NCBI GenBank assembly: GCA_017647145.1
Contig: JAGCLD010000023.1
Location: 17,077 to 81,076, forward strand
DNA length: 64,000 nucleotides
Source: Paludibacteraceae bacterium
GTDB taxonomy: Bacteria; Bacteroidota; Bacteroidia; Bacteroidales; Paludibacteraceae
Direction of reading: 5' to 3'
Part shown: piece after piece, positions 1-7,714 of the stretch
How the letters are laid out: each line of letters starts with the position of its first letter
Position numbering within the stretch: the first letter of the stretch is position 1
The notes under the pieces: generated by a model
What the model was told of the DNA's origin: nothing
Databases searched by the model: none
What the model saw: only the letters and a program-made list of their open reading frames with translations
Program-made: the position numbers and the translations under genes

Positions 1-1052
1 CGTTCCCAGCAGTTGATACGTGTGTCACCTTCACCATATATTCCTAATACTTTGTGAGTGGTGCAATAACCATTCCAAGGGTCGTTCTTCAAACCATAAG
101 AATCTTTACTTTGATAGTGAAGACTCATCATGTGGAATTGCATACCTTTAGAGAATGATGCATCATAGAATACACACCAAATGTTTTCAGGCGATGTTTG
201 GTTGTCAACTTTAAAGTTGTCAAAGTAGTTGGTTGCCAAAGTATAACCACCTAAAGTGATGATTGAGTCGCAATATGCAGACGCCTTTGCATAACATTCT
301 TCAGCAGTTTGAGGCATAAGTTTTGATTTACCCACAACTCCCCATGCTTCAGCGTTCATATACATTTTTGCCAATACCATCCAACCTACATATTTGTTCA
401 CGCGTGAATACACTTTCATTTCACTTGCTTGAGGAACATATGTAAGCAAATCGTTCATTACAGAGTCACAGATTTCGTGGCGTAGTCCTTGTTGAGCTTG
501 ATAGCCATTTTCTCCTAATTGAGATACAAATTGTACGTTACCAAAGTTGTCAATCATTAAGTAGTGATACCAAGCGCGCAATATGTAGAGTTCAGCCATA
601 TCGGCAGGGCGTTTTTCATCCAAGCCGATAGAGCGCATCCACTTCATCATAGAGTTACATTTAGAAATTCCGCGATAAGCAAATGCCCAAGCATTATTGG
701 CAGATTGTCCATCTTTAGAGATCTCACGTGTTTTAGAAGTCCAACGGTGATTGTGAAGTTCCCAGAATACACCACCGTCATACCAGTCACCCGCAAAGCG
801 AGTTGGTACAACACACTCATCTGTAGTGTTTTCTTGTAAAGACCAGAATCCTTCACGGTATGCATAACCATACTCGCGTTGAAGATTTACATATACGTCA
901 CCCAACTTTGCATCGAAAGCACTTTCGCTATTTTCAAAGTTTTCGCGGTCGTATTCGCCGTAAATCTCAGGATCCAAATTACAAGCAGAGAAAGCAAATA
1001 GCATTCCTATGCTTGCCAATAAAAATACTGATTTTTTAATTGTATGTATCAT
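1..1052 (-). CDS. susD: SusD-like outer-membrane glycan-binding lipoprotein, 3' part beyond window
   Basis: The reverse strand opens with an ATG at 1052 and stays open to base 1, so about 350 N-terminal residues are visible and the C terminus lies outside the window. The N terminus is a lipoprotein signal peptide with lipobox FSAC, so the protein should be anchored in the outer membrane. After it come the helical stretches typical of SusD/RagB proteins, including an 'ELYILRAWYHYLM' segment and a tetratricopeptide-like arrangement. SusD proteins cap the SusC barrel and bind glycans before import. It lies 32 bp downstream of susC on the same strand, the standard order. The bound sugar cannot be told from sequence alone. 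Confidence 0.93.
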   Translation of the reverse strand, partial: MIHTIKKSVFLLASIGMLFAFSACNLDPEIYGEYDRENFENSESAFDAKLGDVYVNLQREYGYAYREGFWSLQENTTDECVVPTRFAGDWYDGGVFWELHNHRWTSKTREISKDGQSANNAWAFAYRGISKCNSMMKWMRSIGLDEKRPADMAELYILRAWYHYLMIDNFGNVQFVSQLGENGYQAQQGLRHEICDSVMNDLLTYVPQASEMKVYSRVNKYVGWMVLAKMYMNAEAWGVVGKSKLMPQTAEECYAKASAYCDSIITLGGYTLATNYFDNFKVDNQTSPENIWCVFYDASFSKGMQFHMMSLHYQSKDSYGLKNDPWNGYCTTHKVLGIYGEGDTRINCWE

Positions 1053-1084
1053 ATTATTTATTTTTTATTTTAATGGATTGATGA

Positions 1085-4060
1085 TTAGAATGCCAAGTTC
1101 ACACCAAACATAAAGGTGCGTGGAATAGGATAATAATCTACACCTTCAATACCAGGTTCAAGACCACTCATGTTCACTGTTTCTGGGTCAACACCTGAGT
1201 AGTTAGAGAACGTAGCTAAGTTTTGTCCAGTTACGTAGATGCGTGCACGGCTCAAATAAGGTTTAACATTTTCCGGTATTTCAAATGTATAACCGATGGT
1301 TATGTCACCTAATTTAGCATAAGTACCGCTCTCTAAATAGTAGTCAGTCATTTGTTTAGGAGGTGTAATGCCATTGTCCGGACTCTTAATCATGTTACCG
1401 GTAGCCATGGATGATTGATTACCATAAGCCAAACGTTTTTGATTTAACAACTTACCTCCAAATGCACCACGGAAGTTGAATGAGAAGTCAACACCATAGA
1501 ATGCCATGCTTGAGCTTAATCCCCAAGTGAGCACTGGAAGGGCATTGCCAAGTATTTGTTTGTCTTTGTTCTTCAATTGGGAGAATTTCTTTTCAATACC
1601 ATTGGCATCATAGCCATAGAATGTACCATCTTCACCGATGCGAGAGAATTTATATCCATAGAAGTTACCTACAGATTCTCCTTCTTCCAGGATTTGGAAC
1701 TTAACAGAAGTCCATCCTGCAGAACCGTCACCAAGACCGCCACGTTGTTTGTCAGCCTCTGGGAAGACAAATTCTTCATTACCCAATGAAAGCACTTTGT
1801 TTTTGTTGTGAGCCAAAGTTAATCCCAGGTTCCAAGTAAAGTTCTTATGGTCAATAGCAAGACCATTCAAAGCGATTTCAACACCTTGGTTTTGCAGTGA
1901 ACCGAGGTTCAATAACATGTTTCCTGCCTCATATTTAGCAGCATCTACCGGATAGTTATAGAGCAAGTCTCTTGTAGTACGGTTGTAGTAATCAATAGCA
2001 CCACTCAAACGTCCTTTCAAGAATGAGAAGTCCACACCAACGTTAACCTCGTGTTTAGTTTCCCATTTCAAGTTAGGATTAGGAACTGTGCTGAGCGACC
2101 ATGTAGCCACTTTGTTATCTCCAAAATATGCATAGTCTTCGTTCTTGCTCATGCGGCCAATCCAAGGGTAGCAGTCGCCAGGCATGTTACCTGTTACACC
2201 ATAACCAGCACGAAGTTTTAAGTCTTCTACAACATCTTGGTCACGCATGAATGTTTCACGCGTAATCAACCAGCTGGCACTTACTGCAGGGAAGTATCCC
2301 CAACGATTGTTCGCACCAAACTTAGAAGAACCTTCAGCACGAAGGCTGGCGTTCAAGAAATAACGTTGTGCGTAGTTATAGTTTACACGAGCAAAAGCAG
2401 AAGCTAATTTCCATCCTTCTTTCCATGAAGATACGTAGATGTTATCTTTCAAACCTCCATTTGCCAGGTTGTTAAGACCTTCACCAAGTCCCATGTTGTT
2501 ATACAAGAAGTCGTCTGTTGGGAATGAAGTGTTACCACCTTTAAACTCTTCGCGAACGAAATCTTGATAAGCGTAACCAGCCAATACGGTGAATGCGTGA
2601 CCTTCAAATTCGTTACTATATTGAGCGGTAGCTTCAAACATGCGAGTAGTGTTAAATTGATTTTCGCGTTTTGCAATACCACCAAATTTTTCTCCGTCTA
2701 ATGATGTGGATGGTTGATATTCAGCTCCCGAGCCATTCCAATATTGATAAGAACCAAATGCACTAATGCGTAATCCGGAAATAGGTTTCAAGGTTGCTCG
2801 CATGCTACCCAAGAATGTTTGGTCACTCCATACGTTAGATATTTGATTGATAATAGCCACAGGATTTGAGAATCCACTCTTTTCCTTATATTGATAGTAA
2901 CCATCATATTTTGAGTAGTTAGGATCAGTTGTTTCAGCATAAATAGGCAGAGTTGGATTGTGTTTCATTGCTTGTTGATAAGCAGAGTGCCAAACCTTGT
3001 CTGAATTAGTCTTTGAATAAGATACGTCATAATTAAATTCCAACAAACCATTTAAAGCGTGTTGGTTTACGTTAGCTCGTGCCATGATTTCTGAATAATT
3101 AGAATTCTTAGCAAGCCCTTCATTCAATTTGTAGTTTAAAGAAGCACGGTAATCAACATTTTTCATACCACCAGACAATGCAATGTTGTGTTCGGTTGAT
3201 ACAGGTACGCGTGTGATTTCTTTATACCAATCAGTGTCATAACCATAGTCGAGACCTCCGGCATCTACATATTCTTTAGCGTTCATCAAGTTGATTTTAC
3301 CGGCTGTGTTAGCAGTGCTTACGGTTCCGTTATATTCCACTTGAGTCTTACCTTCCTTACCCTTTTTCGTAGTAATAATAATCACCCCTGCATTAGCACG
3401 CGTACCATAAATAGCCGCAGCAGAACCGTCTTTTAAAACGTCCATTGATTCAATGTCGTTAGGATTAATCGTGTTCATGCTTGCACCCGGTACACCGTCA
3501 ATGATATAGAGTGGAGTAGTAGAACCAGTCAAAGAACCTGTACCACGAATTTGCACATTAAATCCACGGTCAGTCGGGTCACCACCCCCGCTTTTTGACA
3601 TTGTCAAACCAGCTACTTTACCTTGAAGCAAACCTTCAGCACTGTTAAAAGAACCTTTGTTGAAGCTTTCTGCTTTTACAGAAGCCACAGAACCGGTGAT
3701 TTCTTTTTTGGTTTGTGTACCATAACCCACGGCTACCACTTCGTTCAAGGCAACTGCGCCTTCAGATAAAGTGACAGAGATGTTGGTACGTCCTTTTACT
3801 GCTACTTCTTCGGTGTTGTAACCGATGTAACTTACAACTAATGTGGCGTTTTCATCTACATTCAAGGTAAAGTTACCATCAATGTCGGTGATAGTACCAT
3901 TAGCTGTACCTTTTTCTAAAACACTCGCGCCAATGACACCAAATCCGGTGTTGTCTTTGACGTGACCGCTTACAGATACTTTCTGTGCATAGGCAGACAT
4001 GTTCAGCAAAAACATTGCTGAGAGAATGCAGCCTATCAAGCGTCTTGTCTGTTTTCTCAT
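1085..4060 (-). CDS. susC: SusC/RagA-type TonB-linked outer membrane transporter
   Basis: The 991-residue protein has a signal peptide ending near AYA|QKV, then a carboxypeptidase-regulatory-like beta domain (about residues 28-110). A TonB-box-like segment follows (ALNEVVAVGYGTQ), then the plug domain (GSVASVKAE to ITTKKG) and a long C-terminal beta-barrel ending in an aromatic residue (GVNLAF). Length and order fit the SusC/RagA family (TIGR04056/04057 type). It imports oligosaccharides across the outer membrane with TonB energy and works with the SusD protein encoded next to it. It follows the MFS gene by 44 bp and has no separate promoter that I can see, so the three genes look like one operon. 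No sigma/anti-sigma or hybrid two-component regulator is adjacent. Confidence 0.96.
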   Translation of the reverse strand: MRKQTRRLIGCILSAMFLLNMSAYAQKVSVSGHVKDNTGFGVIGASVLEKGTANGTITDIDGNFTLNVDENATLVVSYIGYNTEEVAVKGRTNISVTLSEGAVALNEVVAVGYGTQTKKEITGSVASVKAESFNKGSFNSAEGLLQGKVAGLTMSKSGGGDPTDRGFNVQIRGTGSLTGSTTPLYIIDGVPGASMNTINPNDIESMDVLKDGSAAAIYGTRANAGVIIITTKKGKEGKTQVEYNGTVSTANTAGKINLMNAKEYVDAGGLDYGYDTDWYKEITRVPVSTEHNIALSGGMKNVDYRASLNYKLNEGLAKNSNYSEIMARANVNQHALNGLLEFNYDVSYSKTNSDKVWHSAYQQAMKHNPTLPIYAETTDPNYSKYDGYYQYKEKSGFSNPVAIINQISNVWSDQTFLGSMRATLKPISGLRISAFGSYQYWNGSGAEYQPSTSLDGEKFGGIAKRENQFNTTRMFEATAQYSNEFEGHAFTVLAGYAYQDFVREEFKGGNTSFPTDDFLYNNMGLGEGLNNLANGGLKDNIYVSSWKEGWKLASAFARVNYNYAQRYFLNASLRAEGSSKFGANNRWGYFPAVSASWLITRETFMRDQDVVEDLKLRAGYGVTGNMPGDCYPWIGRMSKNEDYAYFGDNKVATWSLSTVPNPNLKWETKHEVNVGVDFSFLKGRLSGAIDYYNRTTRDLLYNYPVDAAKYEAGNMLLNLGSLQNQGVEIALNGLAIDHKNFTWNLGLTLAHNKNKVLSLGNEEFVFPEADKQRGGLGDGSAGWTSVKFQILEEGESVGNFYGYKFSRIGEDGTFYGYDANGIEKKFSQLKNKDKQILGNALPVLTWGLSSSMAFYGVDFSFNFRGAFGGKLLNQKRLAYGNQSSMATGNMIKSPDNGITPPKQMTDYYLESGTYAKLGDITIGYTFEIPENVKPYLSRARIYVTGQNLATFSNYSGVDPETVNMSGLEPGIEGVDYYPIPRTFMFGVNLAF

Positions 4061-4104
4061 TGTGAATAAGATTTTTTAAGATTAGTAATTATAGTTTGGT
4101 TGAA

Positions 4105-5454
4105 TTATTTGTTTTTCCCTTCTTTAATCAATACAACGCTCACGGCTCCGAGTATCAAGAGAACGCCGGCCGCAGCCAACATGCCCACTTGTGAACCTGC
4201 GCATACGTATTTAAGGATTGAACCACCAATCAAAGCGGCTACAATTTGTGGCAAACAGATGGTACAGTTAAACAGACCAAGATAGTAGCCCATGTTGTCA
4301 CCCTTGAGTGAGTTAGTCAAGATGGTGAATGGTACTGCCAACATAGCTGCCCATGCCGCGCCGATGAATGCATATGAAACAAGCAACACGTACTGATTGT
4401 TTACAAACAAGGTAGAGATAAATCCTAATGCTCCTACAATGAGTGAGATGGCATAAGCACCCTTGTTGTGGAAGTATTTTTCCAGAGTAGGCATCACTAA
4501 TGCCCAAAGCATGGAACCTACAGCTTGGATGGCGAAGCATACGCCTACCCAGTTTCCTGCGTTTTGGAACGCATTGTCAGCAGTGTTAGCTCCGTCCCAA
4601 CCAAAACATTGGGTAGCGATAGCACCGTTAGAATAGGTCCACATGAAGAGGAAAGTAGCCCAGCAGAAGAACTGCACGAGACCAACTGTCCAGAATGTAG
4701 AAGGTGCGTTTATAAGAAGTTTAATAAAACCTGCTTCATCTTTCTTTTCGTCTTGTTTGGTGTTTAATCCATGGAACTCAGCATACTCTTGCGGATTCAA
4801 TTCCTTAACAGTCACGAAGGTGTAGAGCACGCAAAGCATGAGGATGGCTGCTCCGATGTAGAAGCTCCATTTTACTGAGTCGGGCACAACGCCTTCGGGA
4901 GCAGTGTTAGCGATACCCACCCATGTAAAGAGTATTGGGAAGATGTATCCTGCGAGTGAACCTGCGTTGCAGAGGAATGATTGAATAGAATAAGCCAAAC
5001 CTTTTTGCTCCTCGTTGACCATGTCGCCTACCATCATTTTGAATGGTTGCATTGCGATGTTAATAGATGTGTCGAGGAACATCAGTGAGAATAGTCCAAA
5101 CCACATTGCCGCATTGAGTCCGAGGAATAAAGACTGTGTGAATGTGAAGTTACCAGCATTAGGCAAGAGCAACATAACTGCCACCGCGATAAGTGCACCT
5201 ACGATGAGGTAGGGCTTGCGACGTCCGAGTCGATTCCATGTTTTGTCGGAATACTTACCTACTAAAGGTTGTACGATCATACCCATTAATGGAGGCAATA
5301 CCCAAAAGAAAGACAGTTGATGAGGGTCAGCTCCTAAGGTTGCAAAGATACGTGAAATGTTGGCACTCTGAAGTGCGTAAGCGATTTGAACTCCAAAGAA
5401 TCCAAAGCTTAAATTGAATAATTGTCCAAATGAAAGGTTGCGTTTTACTCCCAT
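4105..5454 (-). CDS. MFS sugar transporter, SLC45/sucrose-symporter-like
   Basis: The 449-residue protein has about twelve hydrophobic segments and the signature loop after TM2, DKTWNRLGRRKPY, a variant of the MFS motif A (GRxGRR/K) seen in SLC45/GPH-type sugar:H+ symporters. The N-terminal SFGFFGVQIAYALQ and the NISRIF segment are typical of the Bacteroidetes members of this group. It should move mono- or disaccharides across the inner membrane after SusC/SusD import. It is the first gene of the operon, and a promoter (5474-5504) sits just upstream. The substrate is inferred only; maltose, sucrose or another disaccharide would all fit. Confidence 0.88.
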   Translation of the reverse strand: MGVKRNLSFGQLFNLSFGFFGVQIAYALQSANISRIFATLGADPHQLSFFWVLPPLMGMIVQPLVGKYSDKTWNRLGRRKPYLIVGALIAVAVMLLLPNAGNFTFTQSLFLGLNAAMWFGLFSLMFLDTSINIAMQPFKMMVGDMVNEEQKGLAYSIQSFLCNAGSLAGYIFPILFTWVGIANTAPEGVVPDSVKWSFYIGAAILMLCVLYTFVTVKELNPQEYAEFHGLNTKQDEKKDEAGFIKLLINAPSTFWTVGLVQFFCWATFLFMWTYSNGAIATQCFGWDGANTADNAFQNAGNWVGVCFAIQAVGSMLWALVMPTLEKYFHNKGAYAISLIVGALGFISTLFVNNQYVLLVSYAFIGAAWAAMLAVPFTILTNSLKGDNMGYYLGLFNCTICLPQIVAALIGGSILKYVCAGSQVGMLAAAGVLLILGAVSVVLIKEGKNK

Positions 5455-5473
5455 GTTACTTAGTTTAAGTTCG

Positions 5474-5504
5474 CAAAGATACTAATGTTTTTGCTGTTAG
5501 GCAA
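5474..5504 (-). promoter_or_regulatory. Promoter of the MFS-susC-susD operon
   Basis: On the minus strand TATCTTTG (5474-5481) lies 20 bp downstream of TTG (5502-5504), which matches the Bacteroidetes sigma-ABfr pattern (-33 TTTG or TTG, -7 TAnnTTTG). The expected start is about 12 bases before the MFS ATG, giving a very short leader. Confidence 0.75.
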
Positions 5505-5695
5505 TAATATTCGGGATAAAGTGTATAATCAATGTGATGAACTGACAAAAATAAGTACTGAATAAATGGTGGAATCTCTGAGTTGTATTTTTCTTAAATC
5601 TGAGTTGTAGGTTTTGGTAGGTGGATCCTCGGTTTTGTGTGACGACCGGTGTTGTGTGTTGGGCGGTATATTGATTGAGTTTGTTGTCTGTGTGG

Positions 5696-5733
5696 TATCT
5701 AGTTCCTATCTAGTTCCTATCTAGTTCCTATCT
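5696..5733. repeat. 11-bp tandem array, unit TATCTAGTTCC
   Basis: Three perfect 11-bp units start at 5696, 5707 and 5718, followed by a partial fourth. Written from its CCTA core the unit is CCTATCTAGTT, which relates it to the arrays at 16790, 24335, 33574, 46756 and 61312. Confidence 0.9.
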
Positions 5734-5758
5734 GTTTTGTATCTTTATCCTACGTAGT

Positions 5759-5790
5759 GGTCCCGAGGTGGTCCCGAGGTGGTCGCGGGG
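5759..5790. repeat. 11-bp tandem array, unit GGTCCCGAGGT
   Basis: Two perfect units (5759-5769, 5770-5780) are followed by a degenerate third (GGTCGCGGGG). The same pattern (GGTCCCGAAGT twice, then GGTCGCGGGG) occurs at 24370-24401, in both cases directly after a CCTA-type array. Confidence 0.88.
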
Positions 5791-5836
5791 ATGGGAGCAC
5801 TTTGTAAAGTGTGTGATTTCTTATGGAGTCATGTTT

Positions 5837-5868
5837 TTTGCATATTTCGTGCCTTTTCTATATCTTTG
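5837..5868 (+). promoter_or_regulatory. Promoter upstream of the small membrane protein
   Basis: TTTG (5837-5840), 20 bp, TATCTTTG (5861-5868) is a perfect Bacteroidetes promoter. The start of transcription near 5875 fixes ATG 5890 as the likely start codon and excludes the upstream GTG at 5779. Confidence 0.8.
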
Positions 5869-5889
5869 TTGGCAGAAAAGTCATCTCTT

Positions 5890-6249
5890 ATGAAGAATAC
5901 GACATTAAAAGCAAATATCACGATCCATCTTTTTGCTATCGCACATGCCCTTACGGTAATAATGTTTCGTCATTACAATATCTCGGATGATATTCCTTTG
6001 ACAGTGCTCACTTTGGTGATGGTTGTTGGGGTGGGTAGAATCTACCGTTTCCCGATTGACATATCAGCCGCTTTGGCGTTGTTGTTGTGCTTTGCGGGCT
6101 TTTACATGGGTACAAAGGGGGCTGAAATGATTGCTTGTCTGGCGGGTGGAACTCTTATTCCTTATGCTAATGTGATATGTACGGTGGTGGTGACAGAGTT
6201 GCTGGGATGGGCTACTGTGTTTATTACCAGTAAACAGAGAAACGAGTAG
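5890..6249 (+). CDS. Small integral membrane protein of unknown function
   Basis: The likely product is 119 residues from ATG 5890, because a promoter at 5837-5868 would cut off any earlier start. It has roughly four hydrophobic segments (TIHLFAIAHALTVIMF; LTVLTLVMVVGVG; ISAALALLLCFAGFYMG; ANVICTVVVTELLGWATVF) joined by short loops, and no charged catalytic motif. I do not recognise a named family. It lies 186 bp upstream of a histidine kinase on the same strand and may be co-transcribed with it. A role as a signalling partner of the kinase is only suggested by this position. Confidence 0.75.
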   Translation: MKNTTLKANITIHLFAIAHALTVIMFRHYNISDDIPLTVLTLVMVVGVGRIYRFPIDISAALALLLCFAGFYMGTKGAEMIACLAGGTLIPYANVICTVVVTELLGWATVFITSKQRNE

Positions 6250-6435
6250 CCTCTTTATATAGTATTGACAGCAGTTCCTTCTGTGGGGCATCCTGTGTGG
6301 AGAGAGGAAAATATGACCGATGCATGAGGGGGAGCGGTAAAAATGACCTTAAATCAAAATCGCAGCGGGGTGCTTGTGTGATACTCTAACATCCTTGCAT
6401 GTGTGCGTTCGGATATACATTAACTACAGACAAAC

Positions 6436-7539
6436 ATGATCGATAGGGAAGGGAAAAAAAACGGTAAATTTGTTTGGCAAACCATCTTGCTGCTTGTTTC
6501 AGTGGCGGTTTTTCGTCTCTTGTATGTGGATGTCTATGAGATGTTGATTGCGGCCACGCATTTTTCTTTGGTGGAGGCGGCACTTTCTTTCTTTAGCAAT
6601 TATTGGGCGTTGTTCTTGTCGGTGGTGTTGGATATTGCTATTCTGAGTATTCTTTATCGCTACATTCCTTATGGAGTGATGCCTTTTAGGCGTGTGGCGC
6701 TCTATTTTACGGGTATCATCGTTAATTCTCTGGTGGGTACGCTGGTGATTCACAGTAGATTGTTGTTTGCGGAGCCGATTACGAAAGTCAGTGGATTTAT
6801 GTTGCTGGGTACGTATATTACTGTGGTGCTTTTTAATGTGATTGTGCTTTTGTTTGCCGACTTGTTGGTTTATTTTAAGCGGACCAAAAAAGAGGTGTTG
6901 ATTCAGAGTGGGAAGAAGCATAAAGTGCAGTATCAGTATCAACAGTTGAAGTCGCAATTAAATCCTCATTTTTTGTTTAACAGCCTGAATGTGTTGGACT
7001 ATCTTGTTCAGAATGACGAGAAGCAGCGGGCGAGTGATTACATCAAGAAACTGGCGGGAGTATATCGTTATTTGCTGAATATGGGAGAGTATAAAATTGT
7101 GCGCATTGCTGACGAGATGAACTTTGTGAGGCTCTATGTGGATCTGATTAAAGAGCGATTTATCGATGGGCTGGAGGTGACGGTGGATGTGCCCAATGAA
7201 TATATGGATAAGTATATCATACCCTGCGGGATACAGACCTTGGTGGAAAATGCGACAAAGCATAATATTGTGAATGCCAAATCGCCTTTGTGCATCAGAA
7301 TTTATGTGGATGAAAAGGAGGGAAAAATAGCCGTGGAGAACAATCTGCAACTGCGTGTGAATGCGCAATCAACGGGTGTGGGGCTGAATAATATCAATAA
7401 GCAATATCAGGATATAGTGGGCAAGGAAATCGATGTGTTGCCTTCGGAAACTACCTTTCTTGTGAAGTTGCCATTGATACAAGCTGTAAAAAATACAGCA
7501 AATGTTGGTGCATTTGAAGAAAATGCCGTATCTTTGTAA
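6436..7539 (+). CDS. LytS/YehU-type membrane sensor histidine kinase
   Basis: The 367-residue protein begins with four hydrophobic helices (about residues 12-140) and a short coiled linker. The His_kinase domain of the LytS/YehU class (PF06580) follows: QLKSQLNPHFLFNSLNVL carries the phospho-acceptor His in 'NPHF'. The ATP-binding half has an N-box (GIQTLVENATKHNI) and a short G-box (GVGLNNI). Such kinases autophosphorylate and pass the phosphate to a LytTR-type response regulator. No response regulator is encoded beside it in this window, so its partner must be elsewhere. The ATG at 6436 is the first in frame. The signal is unknown, since the sensor part consists only of membrane helices. 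Confidence 0.9.
   Translation: MIDREGKKNGKFVWQTILLLVSVAVFRLLYVDVYEMLIAATHFSLVEAALSFFSNYWALFLSVVLDIAILSILYRYIPYGVMPFRRVALYFTGIIVNSLVGTLVIHSRLLFAEPITKVSGFMLLGTYITVVLFNVIVLLFADLLVYFKRTKKEVLIQSGKKHKVQYQYQQLKSQLNPHFLFNSLNVLDYLVQNDEKQRASDYIKKLAGVYRYLLNMGEYKIVRIADEMNFVRLYVDLIKERFIDGLEVTVDVPNEYMDKYIIPCGIQTLVENATKHNIVNAKSPLCIRIYVDEKEGKIAVENNLQLRVNAQSTGVGLNNINKQYQDIVGKEIDVLPSETTFLVKLPLIQAVKNTANVGAFEENAVSL
7505..7536 (+). promoter_or_regulatory. Probable rho promoter, overlapping the end of the kinase gene
   Basis: TTG (7505-7507) and TATCTTTG (7529-7536) are 21 bp apart, one base more than the other promoters here. It lies inside the last codons of the kinase gene and would give rho a leader of about 170 nt. 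That leader contains a small hairpin (CCGAC 7559-7563 / GTCGG 7570-7574). Confidence 0.55.
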
Positions 7540-7714
7540 GCGAAATCAATGTAAAGTTCCGACTATTCTGTCGGTGAATTAAATTCTCATATAGTTTTTT
7601 GTTTTTTGAAAGAGTAAATGCGCAGAGTTGTTACACGTTGCATGTGGTGTGAACGTTAAGGCAAAATGCAATTTATATTACGAATGAATAAACTTAAATA
7701 ATTAATCATAAAGT

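Larger units (their letters stand above)
5455..5889. other. Intergenic region between divergent genes
   Basis: This 435-bp gap holds two outward promoters (5474-5504 minus, 5837-5868 plus) and two adjacent 11-bp-period tandem arrays (5696-5733 and 5759-5790). I see no gene in it. The frame running through it from a GTG at 5779 lies upstream of the promoter and is not a credible N terminus. Confidence 0.6.

Noticed and set aside
5779..5889. N-terminal extension of the 5890 gene from a GTG at 5779
   Set aside because: The stretch crosses a tandem array and the promoter at 5837-5868, so it would not be in the transcript.
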